A DNA stretch of 64,000 nucleotides, taken from Thermus hydrothermalis (GTDB lineage: Bacteria > Deinococcota > Deinococci > Deinococcales > Thermaceae). Numbering within the stretch: position 1 is the stretch's first letter; each line of letters opens with the position of its first letter. The translations under genes were made by a program, and so were the position numbers. The stretch spans positions 1 to 64,000 of the forward strand of contig NZ_JAKTNT010000014.1 of the NCBI RefSeq assembly GCF_022760925.1, given 5' to 3'. The notes under the pieces were generated by a model. It worked only from the letters and a program-made list of their open reading frames with translations, did not search any database and was not told the origin of the DNA. Shown piece by piece: positions 30,679 through 37,576 of the stretch.

Positions 30679-32961
30679 ATGGCGTGGCTGGACGAGGCGG
30701 TGGCCCTGCTCCTCCAAAGGGGCCGCCTTCTCCTCAAGGCCTACCCTGGGGCGGGGAAGAGCACCCTCTTCCCCCTGAGGCTTCTCAAAGCCCTACCCGG
30801 GCGGATCCTCCTCTTTGAGCCCAGGCGGGTGGCGGCCCGGGCGGTGGCGGCGAGGCTTGCGGAAAACCTGGGGGAACCCTTGGGCAAGACCGTGGGCTAC
30901 CGGGTGCGCCTCGAGGCCAGGGAGAGCCCGGAAACCCGGCTCCTCGTCATGACGGAGGGCCTCCTCACCCGGCTCCTCCTGGAGGACCCCACCCTGGAAG
31001 GGGTTTCCGCCGTCCTCCTGGACGAGGCCCACGAGCGCCACCTGGAAGGGGACCTGGCCCTCGCCCTCCTCCTAAGGGTGCAGGAAACCCTAAGGCCCGA
31101 CCTCAAGCTCGCCCTCCTCACCGCCACCCCCGACCCCGACCTGGAAAGGACCCTGGCCGGGGCCACCTTGGCGGTGGAAGGGGAAAGCCACCCCGTGGAG
31201 ATCCTTCACCTGGAAAGGGTGCCGGAAGGCCCCCTAGAGGCCCTGGTAGCCCGCTACGCCCGGAAAGCCTTCCTGGAAGGGGAAGGGGATGTCCTGGTCT
31301 TCCTGCCGGGGAAGGCGGAGATAGAGAGGACGCGCAAGCTCCTCCTGGACCTTCCCGCCTTTCCCCTCCACGGGGGGCTTCCCTTGGCGGAGCAGGCGGC
31401 CCTCCTCAGGCCGGGGCCCCGGAGGATCGTCCTGGCCACGGACGTGGCGGAAACGAGCCTCACCCTGCCCGGGGTGCGGGCGGTGGTGGACACGGGCCTG
31501 GCCAAGAAACCCCGCTTTGACCCGAGGACGGGCCTCACCCGCCTGGCCCTCGCCCCCATCCCCGAGGACTCCGCCCGGCAGCGGGCGGGGCGGGCGGGGC
31601 GGCTTGGCCCGGGGAAGGTGTACCGCCTCTACCCCATGGGCCCCTTCCCCCCCAAGCGGCCCGAGATCCTCGAGGCCGACCTCTCCCGGGCGGTCCTCCT
31701 GGCCTTGGCCTTCGGGGAAAGGCTAGAAGACCTCCCCCTCCCCACCCCGCCCCCTAAGGGGGCCCTGGAGGCGGCCCATGCCCTCCTCCACCTCCTGGGG
31801 GCGGTGCGGGAAGGCCGCCTCACCCCCTTGGGCCAGCGGATGCTCCGCCTCCCCACCCACCCCCGCCTGGCCCGGATGGCCCTGGCGGCCGAGGAGCTCG
31901 GCCTCCTCCCCTTGGCGGCGGACCTCATGGCCCTCCTGGAGGAGCGGGACCCCCTGGAAGGGGAAAGGGACCTCCTCGCCAAACTGGAAGCCCTCCTCCT
32001 GGCCCGTAAGGAGGGGCGGGGGGCTTTCCTGGGGGTGGAGCGGGCCTCGGCCCTTTGGCGAAGGCGGCTCGGCACCCAACCTTTGGAAAGCCTCCCCCAC
32101 CCGGAAGCGGTGGGGCGGCTTCTCCTCTTCGCCTACCCCGACCGGGCGGCCATGCGGGTAGGCCCCGGGCGCTACCGCCTGTGCACCGGCCCCCTCCTCC
32201 ACCTGGAAGGGGACGGCCCCCCGTACCTGGTGGCGGTGGGGGCGGAGCTACCGGGACGGGTCCTCCTCCACGCCCCCTTGGCCCGGGAAGACCTCCTGGA
32301 GCGGGCGGAGGTGGGCGCCTGGACGGGATGGGAGGAGGGGCGGCTACGGGGGTACCTGGAGAGGCGGTACGGGGCCCTTCTCCTGGAGAGGCTTCCCACC
32401 GACCCCGGCCCCCCCACCCCAGCGCAGCTAAGGGAGGTCTTCAAAGAGGGCCTCCCCCTCCCCGAGGAGGCCCGGCAGGTCCTCCTCCGCCTCGCCTTCC
32501 TTAGGGACCACGGGGTGGAGGTGCCCGAGCTCACGGAAGAAACCCTCCTTCAGGACCTCACCTGGCTCCTCCCCTGGACGCAAGGGGTTAGGCGGGTGGA
32601 AGAGCTTCGGGAACTCCCCTGGAAGGAGATCCTCCTTAGCCTTCTAGGGGAGGCGAGGAAAGCCCTCGAGGCCCTGGCCCCCGAAACCCTCACCCTCCCT
32701 TCCGGCAAGCGAAAGCGCCTCCAATACCGGGAGAGCGCCCCACCCCTCCTCTCCCTCCTCATCCAAGAGGCCTTCGGCCTCAGGGAAACCCCCAGGGTCC
32801 TGGGGGGGAAGGTCCCCGTGGCGGTGGAGCTCCTCTCCCCCGCCCGGCGCCCGGTGCAGGTGACCCAGGACCTCCAGTCCTTCTGGGAAAAACGCTACCC
32901 CGAGGTGCGGCGGGAGCTCATGCGCCGCTACCCCAAGCACCCGTGGCCGGAAAACCCCTAA
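30679..32961 (+). CDS. hrpB: ATP-dependent helicase HrpB (DEAH family)
   Basis: 760 residues. Walker A YPGAGKST (about 22-29), DEAH box LLDEAHERH (about 113-121), SAT-like LLTATPD, and motif VI QRAGRAGRLGPG. The C-terminal third with ESAPPLLSLLIQEAFGL and VTQDLQSFWEKRYPEVRRELMRRYPKHPWPENP is characteristic of bacterial HrpB. Bacterial HrpB role is not well established. Adjacent to gyrB with zero gap, its end overlaps the convergent HAD-like gene by 44 bp. Confidence 0.93.
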   Translation: MAWLDEAVALLLQRGRLLLKAYPGAGKSTLFPLRLLKALPGRILLFEPRRVAARAVAARLAENLGEPLGKTVGYRVRLEARESPETRLLVMTEGLLTRLLLEDPTLEGVSAVLLDEAHERHLEGDLALALLLRVQETLRPDLKLALLTATPDPDLERTLAGATLAVEGESHPVEILHLERVPEGPLEALVARYARKAFLEGEGDVLVFLPGKAEIERTRKLLLDLPAFPLHGGLPLAEQAALLRPGPRRIVLATDVAETSLTLPGVRAVVDTGLAKKPRFDPRTGLTRLALAPIPEDSARQRAGRAGRLGPGKVYRLYPMGPFPPKRPEILEADLSRAVLLALAFGERLEDLPLPTPPPKGALEAAHALLHLLGAVREGRLTPLGQRMLRLPTHPRLARMALAAEELGLLPLAADLMALLEERDPLEGERDLLAKLEALLLARKEGRGAFLGVERASALWRRRLGTQPLESLPHPEAVGRLLLFAYPDRAAMRVGPGRYRLCTGPLLHLEGDGPPYLVAVGAELPGRVLLHAPLAREDLLERAEVGAWTGWEEGRLRGYLERRYGALLLERLPTDPGPPTPAQLREVFKEGLPLPEEARQVLLRLAFLRDHGVEVPELTEETLLQDLTWLLPWTQGVRRVEELRELPWKEILLSLLGEARKALEALAPETLTLPSGKRKRLQYRESAPPLLSLLIQEAFGLRETPRVLGGKVPVAVELLSPARRPVQVTQDLQSFWEKRYPEVRRELMRRYPKHPWPENP

Positions 32962-33370
32962 AAAGCTCCGCCCGAAAGCCCCGTTCCCTCGCCCGCTCCA
33001 CCAGGAGGGGGTTATCGTCCAGGTAAAGGGCCTCCTCGCCCAAAACGGCCACCGCCTGGGCCAAAGCCTCTAGCTTGTTTGGGTGGAAGAAGGCGGCAAG
33101 CCCTTCCGGAGGAGGCAGGTCGGAAACCAGGTAAAAGGGCGTGGGGAAGGCCAGGGGCCGGGGGACGAAGGCCCGGGGGTAGAGCCTCGAGGCCCCCGGG
33201 AAAAGGGTGTCCAGGACCCCTGGGCCTTCCTCCTTTAGGCGGGGGAGGAGGTCATAGAAGGCCTGGGACACGTAAAAGGGGCTTTCCCCGCCCGCCTCGG
33301 CCAGGAGCCGGATGAGGCGGGGCTCCACCGGCTCGCAGTACACCCCCGAGAGGTCCAAGAGGTAGACCAC
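32918..33370 (-). CDS. HAD-like hydrolase superfamily protein, small
   Basis: 150 residues, GTG start at 33370 with AGGAGGC upstream. VYLLDLSGVY carries the first Asp (the usual DxDGT is replaced by DLSG), and LYLDDNPLLVERARERGFRAELFRG is a good HAD motif IV. The second catalytic Asp of DxD is replaced by Ser, so phosphatase activity is doubtful. The 3' end lies antisense to hrpB. Confidence 0.62.
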   Translation of the reverse strand: MVYLLDLSGVYCEPVEPRLIRLLAEAGGESPFYVSQAFYDLLPRLKEEGPGVLDTLFPGASRLYPRAFVPRPLAFPTPFYLVSDLPPPEGLAAFFHPNKLEALAQAVAVLGEEALYLDDNPLLVERARERGFRAELFRGFPATGAWGSGA

Positions 33371-33396
33371 GCCTCCTAGCCTAAGCCTTCTAGGGT

Positions 33397-33402
33397 TATA
33401 CT
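33397..33402 (+). promoter_or_regulatory. -10 element TATACT upstream of the SCP2 gene
   Basis: TATACT lies 21 nt before the ATG at 33424; a GGAGGT ribosome-binding site follows. This is a leadered transcript, unlike many neighbours. Confidence 0.5.
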
Positions 33403-33423
33403 CGGTGCAAACGGAGGTAGGGC

Positions 33424-33816
33424 ATGGAGCTTTTTAGCGAGGCGTGGGCGAAGGCGTACTGCGAGAAGCTTTCCCAAAGCGAGGCCTACCGCAAGGCGGC
33501 GGCCACCTGGGAGGGGAGCCTGGCCCTTAGCGTCCGCCCCGACCCAGGGGCGGGCCTGCCCCAGGGGGTCGCCGTGGTCCTGGACCTCTGGCACGGGGCC
33601 TGCCGGGGGGCGAGGGTGGTGGAGGGCGAACCGGAGGCGGACTTCGTCATAGAGGCCGACCTCGCCACCTGGCAGGAGGTCTTGGAGGGGAGGCTTGAGC
33701 CCCTCACCGCCCTCATGCGGGGGTTCTTGGAGCTCAAAAAAGGCTCCCTCGCCGCCTTGGCCCCTTACGCCCAAGCGGCCCAGGAGCTGGTAAAGGTGGC
33801 CCAGGAGGTAGCGTGA
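33424..33816 (+). CDS. SCP2 sterol-carrier-fold protein
   Basis: 130 residues resembling the SCP2 lipid-binding fold (GVAVVLDLWHGACRGARVVEGEPEADFVIEADLATWQEVLEGRLEPLTALMRGFLELKKGSLAALAPYAQAAQELV). Such proteins bind acyl-CoA or lipids. GTGA overlap with the dehydrogenase that follows suggests a joint role on a lipophilic substrate (inference). Confidence 0.78.
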   Translation: MELFSEAWAKAYCEKLSQSEAYRKAAATWEGSLALSVRPDPGAGLPQGVAVVLDLWHGACRGARVVEGEPEADFVIEADLATWQEVLEGRLEPLTALMRGFLELKKGSLAALAPYAQAAQELVKVAQEVA

Positions 33817-34847
33817 AAGGGGTGGTGTACCAGGGGCCCTTCCAGGTGGCGGTGGAAGAGGTCCCGGAGCCCAAGCTGGAGGCGGAAACCGACGCCATCG
33901 TGGAGGTGGAACTCGCCGCCATCTGCGGCTCGGACCTCCACATCTACCACGGCAAGATCGCCGGGGTCCTGCCGGGCACCGTCCTCGGCCACGAGTTCGT
34001 GGGCCGGGTGGTGGAGAAGGGGCCTTTGGTGCCCTTCGCCCTAGGGGAAAGGGTGGTGGGGAGCTTCCAGGTGGCCTGCGGGGACTGCGTGGCCTGCCGC
34101 AAGGGGCGCTTCTTCGCCTGCCTGAAGGGCGGCGTCTACGGCTTCGGCCTGGCCCTGGGCAACCTGCAAGGGGCCCAGGCCGAGCGGGTAAGGGTCCCCT
34201 TCGCCCGGACAAGCCTCTTTCCCATCGGGGACCTCCCGGCGGAGGAGGCCATCCTGGCGGGGGACATCCTCACCACCGCCTACGGGGGGGTGAGGCCCTT
34301 CTTGGAGCCGGGGATGGTGGTGGCGGTGGTGGGCTCGGGGCCCGTGGGCCTCATGGCCCAGATGGTGGCCCACGCCCTGGGGGCGGGGGTGGTCTACGCC
34401 ATAGACCCCGAGGAAAGCCGCCTGGAAAAGGCCAAGGCCCTGGGAAGCCTCCCCCTAAACCCCAAGGCGGAAGACCCCGTGGCCCGCCTGCGCAAGGACA
34501 CGGAGGGCCAGGGGGCCGACCTGGTGGTGGAGGCGGTGGGAGGGGATGGGGAGGCGTTGCGCCTCGCCTTCCGCCTGGCGGGGCCTGGAGGGACTGTGTC
34601 CAGCCTCGGGGTACCCACGGCGGAGAAGGTGGAGTACCCTTGGCTTTCCGCCTTCAGCCGGGGCATCACCTTCCGGAGCGCCCTGGCCAACATCCCCCGC
34701 TACATCGGCGAGGTCTTGGCCCTGCAAAGGGCAGGGAGGCTAAAGGGAAGCTTCGTCTTCAGCCACCGCCTTCCCCTGGCGGAGGCGGCGGAGGGTTACC
34801 GGCTCTTCCACGAGCGCCAAGCCACCAAGGTGGCCCTGGTGCCCTAA
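33813..34847 (+). CDS. Zinc-dependent medium-chain alcohol dehydrogenase
   Basis: 344 residues, GTG start overlapping the preceding stop. Catalytic zinc ligand Cys in CGSDLHIYHGK and the GHEFVGRV His/Glu; structural zinc Cys set CGDCVACRKGRFFAC; NAD-binding VVGSGPVGLMAQM (about 170-182). Oxidises an alcohol or polyol; substrate unknown. It has no T-tract terminator on this strand; the hairpin downstream faces the other way. Confidence 0.92.
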   Translation: MKGVVYQGPFQVAVEEVPEPKLEAETDAIVEVELAAICGSDLHIYHGKIAGVLPGTVLGHEFVGRVVEKGPLVPFALGERVVGSFQVACGDCVACRKGRFFACLKGGVYGFGLALGNLQGAQAERVRVPFARTSLFPIGDLPAEEAILAGDILTTAYGGVRPFLEPGMVVAVVGSGPVGLMAQMVAHALGAGVVYAIDPEESRLEKAKALGSLPLNPKAEDPVARLRKDTEGQGADLVVEAVGGDGEALRLAFRLAGPGGTVSSLGVPTAEKVEYPWLSAFSRGITFRSALANIPRYIGEVLALQRAGRLKGSFVFSHRLPLAEAAEGYRLFHERQATKVALVP

Positions 34848-34872
34848 AAAACAAACCCGCTGCCTTTGCGGG
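34846..34872 (-). terminator. Intrinsic terminator of the candidate small RNA
   Basis: Minus strand: CCCGC-AAAGGCA-GCGGG (34868-34872 with 34856-34860) followed by TTTGTTTTTT. The T-tract overlaps the stop region of the dehydrogenase on the other strand. Confidence 0.72.
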
Positions 34873-34895
34873 CGGCCTTCCTTCTTCGTCTGACT
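34846..34895 (-). ncRNA. Candidate small RNA, about 50 nt
   Basis: Lies between a strong minus-strand promoter (34901-34928) and the terminator at 34846-34872, with no reading frame. The 5' half is purine-rich (GTCAGACGAAGAAGGAAGG) and the 3' half is the terminator stem. The transcript would be free-standing; it could act through the single-stranded purine tract or be a by-product of a divergent promoter. No known RNA family was recognised. Confidence 0.55.
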
Positions 34896-34900
34896 CCTTT

Positions 34901-34928
34901 AGTATACCACGCTTTGCCGATATGTAAA
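34901..34928 (-). promoter_or_regulatory. Promoter of the candidate small RNA
   Basis: Minus strand: TTTACA (34923-34928), 16 bp, TATACT (34901-34906), with a TGG extension of the -10. No start codon lies at the leaderless position. One of the best promoter matches in the window. Confidence 0.72.
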
Positions 34929-35069
34929 GTGCTATGCAGAAAAACCCGGCCCGGAGGGGGTTCCTGTGGGGTGCGGCGAAGCTTTTGAGAACCATTCCCG
35001 GTACATTGTGCGCCTTCGCCCCACGCCCCCGGGCTTTCCCGGCTAGGCTTAGGGAAAGGGGGTGGTACC

Positions 35070-35480
35070 ATGCGGTACTTGGTGGTGGCCCACCGCACGG
35101 CCAAAAGCCCTGCGTTGGCGGCCAAACTCCGGGAAATCCTGGCCCAAGACCCCGAGGCCCAGTTCACCCTGTTGGTGCCCGCCGTGCCCCCGCCGGGCTG
35201 GGTGTACGAGGAGGAAGAGGTGAAAAGGCGGGCGGAGGCCGAAGCGGAGGCGGCCAAAAGGGCCTTGGAAGCCCAGGGTATCCCCATCGCCGAGGCCAAG
35301 GCGGGGGATGTTTCCCCCCTCCTCGCCCTCGAGGAAGAGCTCGCCACCCACCCGGGGGCCTACCAGGCCATCGTCCTCGCCACTTTGCCCCCGGGGCTAT
35401 CCCGCTGGCTCAGGCTGGACGTGCACACCCAGGCTGAGCGCTTTGGCCTCCCCGTGATCCACGTGATCGCCCATCCCTAG
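35070..35480 (+). CDS. Universal-stress-like small protein of unknown function
   Basis: 136 residues, ATG 35070 with GGGGGTGG upstream. An alpha/beta pattern with RYLVVAHRTAKSPALAAKLREILAQDPEAQFTLLVPA at the start, a charged helix (EEVKRRAEAEAEAAKRALEAQG) and a final YQAIVLATLPPGLSRWLRLDVHTQAERFGLPVIHVIA. It resembles the UspA/rossmannoid fold but lacks the GS-x9-G ATP motif. Role unknown. In the 34929-35069 gap I see no other feature. Confidence 0.7.
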   Translation: MRYLVVAHRTAKSPALAAKLREILAQDPEAQFTLLVPAVPPPGWVYEEEEVKRRAEAEAEAAKRALEAQGIPIAEAKAGDVSPLLALEEELATHPGAYQAIVLATLPPGLSRWLRLDVHTQAERFGLPVIHVIAHP

Positions 35481-35512
35481 GGGCCTCTTTCGCCTTTCTC
35501 ATGCTCTTTCCG

Positions 35513-35518
35513 TATACT
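35513..35518 (+). promoter_or_regulatory. -10 element TATACT of a leaderless mRNA (lptF)
   Basis: TATACT followed by 7 nt and the lptF GTG; TSS would be at or next to the start codon. Confidence 0.6.
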
Positions 35519-35525
35519 TGGCCGG

Positions 35526-36536
35526 GTGTTGGGCCGCTACGTGCTGCGGGAGGTGCTCCTCCCCTTCCTGGTGGGGGTGCTCCTCTTCGTCGCCCTCCTC
35601 ACCTTTGACCTCCTCTCCAGCCTCTCGGGGGTCCTCCTCAGCCGGGGGGCGGGGGCGGAGGATATCCTCCGCCTCATCCTCTTCCGTCTCCCCTGGACCC
35701 TGAGCCTGGCCTTGCCCCTGGGCCTCGTCTTCGCCCTCTTGGTGGGGCTATCCCGCCTGATCCGGGGGTCGGAGCTCAAGGCGGCCTACGCCGGGGGGGT
35801 GCCCCCTTGGGCCCTTCTCCGGCCCCTCCTTCTCCTTTCCCTCTTCATCGCCCTTTTGAACCTGGCGAACCTGGCGGAGGTGAGGCCCAGGGCCCTCGAG
35901 GCCTACGACGCTGCGCTTTCCCGCCTCCTCTACGGGGAAGGAGCCCTAAGCGGGGTTCTGCGCAAGGAGCTTTACGCCCCCCCGGGCCTTGGGGTGTACT
36001 ACACCGAGGAGATCCACCCCGAGGGGGCGGCGAACCGCCTGTATGGGGTGCGGGTGGTGGACGGGGAGGGCAGGGTCTATAGCGCCGCCGAAGGCGTGTG
36101 GGACAACACGGGCTGGCACCTCAAGGGCCACGTGCTGGAGGGCGAGGAGGTGCGGGCCTTCCAGGGCACCCTCCCCTTCCCCGCAAGCTTCCGCCCCAAG
36201 GAAAGCCTGGGCTCCCGCGACCCCTACGACACCACCACCCTAAGGGAGCTTTGGGAACGGGGGAAGGTGGAGGCCTCGGCCCGCTTCGCCCTGCACCGCC
36301 GCCTGGCGGACGCCCTGGGGGCCCTCTTTCTGGGCTGGGTGGCAGCGGCTCTGGGCCTTTCCTTCCGGGAGGCGGCCTGGGCCTTTTTGGCCGTGGTCCT
36401 CCTCATCTTCGGCTACTACGTGCTCTGGACCCTGAGCGCCCAGCTCGCCCGCTACGACGTGAGCCCCCTCCTGGCCCACCTGCCCAACCTCTTCTACGGG
36501 GCCTTGGCCCTTTTCCTCACCTGGAGGCTACGGTGA
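35526..36536 (+). CDS. lptF: LptF/LptG-family permease, first subunit
   Basis: 336 residues, GTG start 35526. YjgP/YjgQ family: helices near 10-35 and 51-75 and three in the C-terminal third, with a large periplasmic beta-jellyroll between (GVYYTEEIHPEGAANRLYGVRVVDGEGR). GSELKAAYAGGVPPWALLRPL after helix 2 is the conserved coupling helix to the LptB ATPase. No lptB nearby. It heads lptF-lptG-lptD-lipoprotein, each overlapping the next by 4 bp. Confidence 0.9.
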   Translation: MLGRYVLREVLLPFLVGVLLFVALLTFDLLSSLSGVLLSRGAGAEDILRLILFRLPWTLSLALPLGLVFALLVGLSRLIRGSELKAAYAGGVPPWALLRPLLLLSLFIALLNLANLAEVRPRALEAYDAALSRLLYGEGALSGVLRKELYAPPGLGVYYTEEIHPEGAANRLYGVRVVDGEGRVYSAAEGVWDNTGWHLKGHVLEGEEVRAFQGTLPFPASFRPKESLGSRDPYDTTTLRELWERGKVEASARFALHRRLADALGALFLGWVAAALGLSFREAAWAFLAVVLLIFGYYVLWTLSAQLARYDVSPLLAHLPNLFYGALALFLTWRLR

Positions 36537-37576
36537 AGACCCTGGACCGCTACCTTCTCCGGGAAGCCTTGGGGCTTTTCGGCCTGGGCCTCCTCTTCAT
36601 CGTCCTCCTCTTCCTGGCGGGGGCGGTCTACGAGGTCCTGGCCCCCCTGGTGGCCAAGGGGGCTGACCCCTACACCCTCCTTGCCTACCTCCTCTACCGC
36701 ACCCCGGAGGCCGTGGCCCGGGGGGCCCCGGTGGCCTACCTCTTCGCCCTTTTGCTCCTCCTTTCCCGTATGGCGGAGGACTCGGAGCTCAAAGCCCTCC
36801 TGGCCCTAGGCGTGCGGCGGGAGCGGGTGCTCTTACCCTTTCTGCTTTTGGGAAGCGGCGTGGCCCTCTTCACCTTTCTCCTGGGGGAAAGCCTGGTGCC
36901 TAGGGCGCTCGCCCAGGGGCAGGACCTCCTGAGGCGGCAGGTCCTGGAAAGGCCCCGCACCCTCCTCACCCCCGGGGCCACCTTCCAGGACGCAAAGGGC
37001 CGGGTGGTGTACGTGGGGGAGGTGGCGGGGGATAGGATTGGGAAGCTCCGGGTGGTTTCCCGGGAGGAGGTCCTGTTGGCGGAAAAGGGGAGCTTCCAAG
37101 GGGGGGTGCTAAGGGTGGAGGAGGGGAAGCGCCTCACCTACGAAGGGGACCGCCCCCGCACCCTGACCCGCTTCCGGCGGGGGGAGCTGGTGCTCAAGGA
37201 CCTCACCTTTGAGCCCTGGCAGAACCCGGCGAACCGGATGACCCTGGCCGAGCTCCGGCAGGAGGTCCAGAGGCTTCGGGCCCAGGGGGTGCGGGCGGGC
37301 CTCGAGGCCACCACCTACTACCGCCGCTTCGCCGAGCCCGCCGCCGCCCTGGTCTTCGCCCTCTTCGCCACGGGGCTCGCCTTCTACCTCCTCGGGGGGA
37401 GCCGGAGCCTGGGGCTCGTGGGGGTGGCGGTCCTCACCTTCTTCTACTACGCCACCTGGAGCGTGGGGCGCATCATGGGGGAGCAGAACGCCCTGGACCC
37501 CATCCTCGCCGCCTGGGGGCCCATCCTGGTCTACGGCCTCCTCGGGCTCCTCCTTTTCCTCGGGGGTAGAAGGTGA
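36533..37576 (+). CDS. lptG: LptF/LptG-family permease, second subunit
   Basis: 347 residues from the GTG at 36533, overlapping the previous stop; a longer frame begins in the lptF gene and is not used. DRYLLREALGLFGLGLLFIVLLFLAGAVYEVLAPLV helix, SELKALLALGVRRERVLLPFLLLG coupling helix, periplasmic jellyroll (FQDAKGRVVYVGEV), three C-terminal helices. Partner of lptF in extracting an amphipathic glycolipid from the inner membrane. Confidence 0.9.
   Translation: MKTLDRYLLREALGLFGLGLLFIVLLFLAGAVYEVLAPLVAKGADPYTLLAYLLYRTPEAVARGAPVAYLFALLLLLSRMAEDSELKALLALGVRRERVLLPFLLLGSGVALFTFLLGESLVPRALAQGQDLLRRQVLERPRTLLTPGATFQDAKGRVVYVGEVAGDRIGKLRVVSREEVLLAEKGSFQGGVLRVEEGKRLTYEGDRPRTLTRFRRGELVLKDLTFEPWQNPANRMTLAELRQEVQRLRAQGVRAGLEATTYYRRFAEPAAALVFALFATGLAFYLLGGSRSLGLVGVAVLTFFYYATWSVGRIMGEQNALDPILAAWGPILVYGLLGLLLFLGGRR

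Noticed and set aside
34910-35069. A plus-strand promoter for the 35070 gene
   Set aside because: Best match TTTAGT-N17-TATGTA is too weak; no TANNNT at the leaderless distance.
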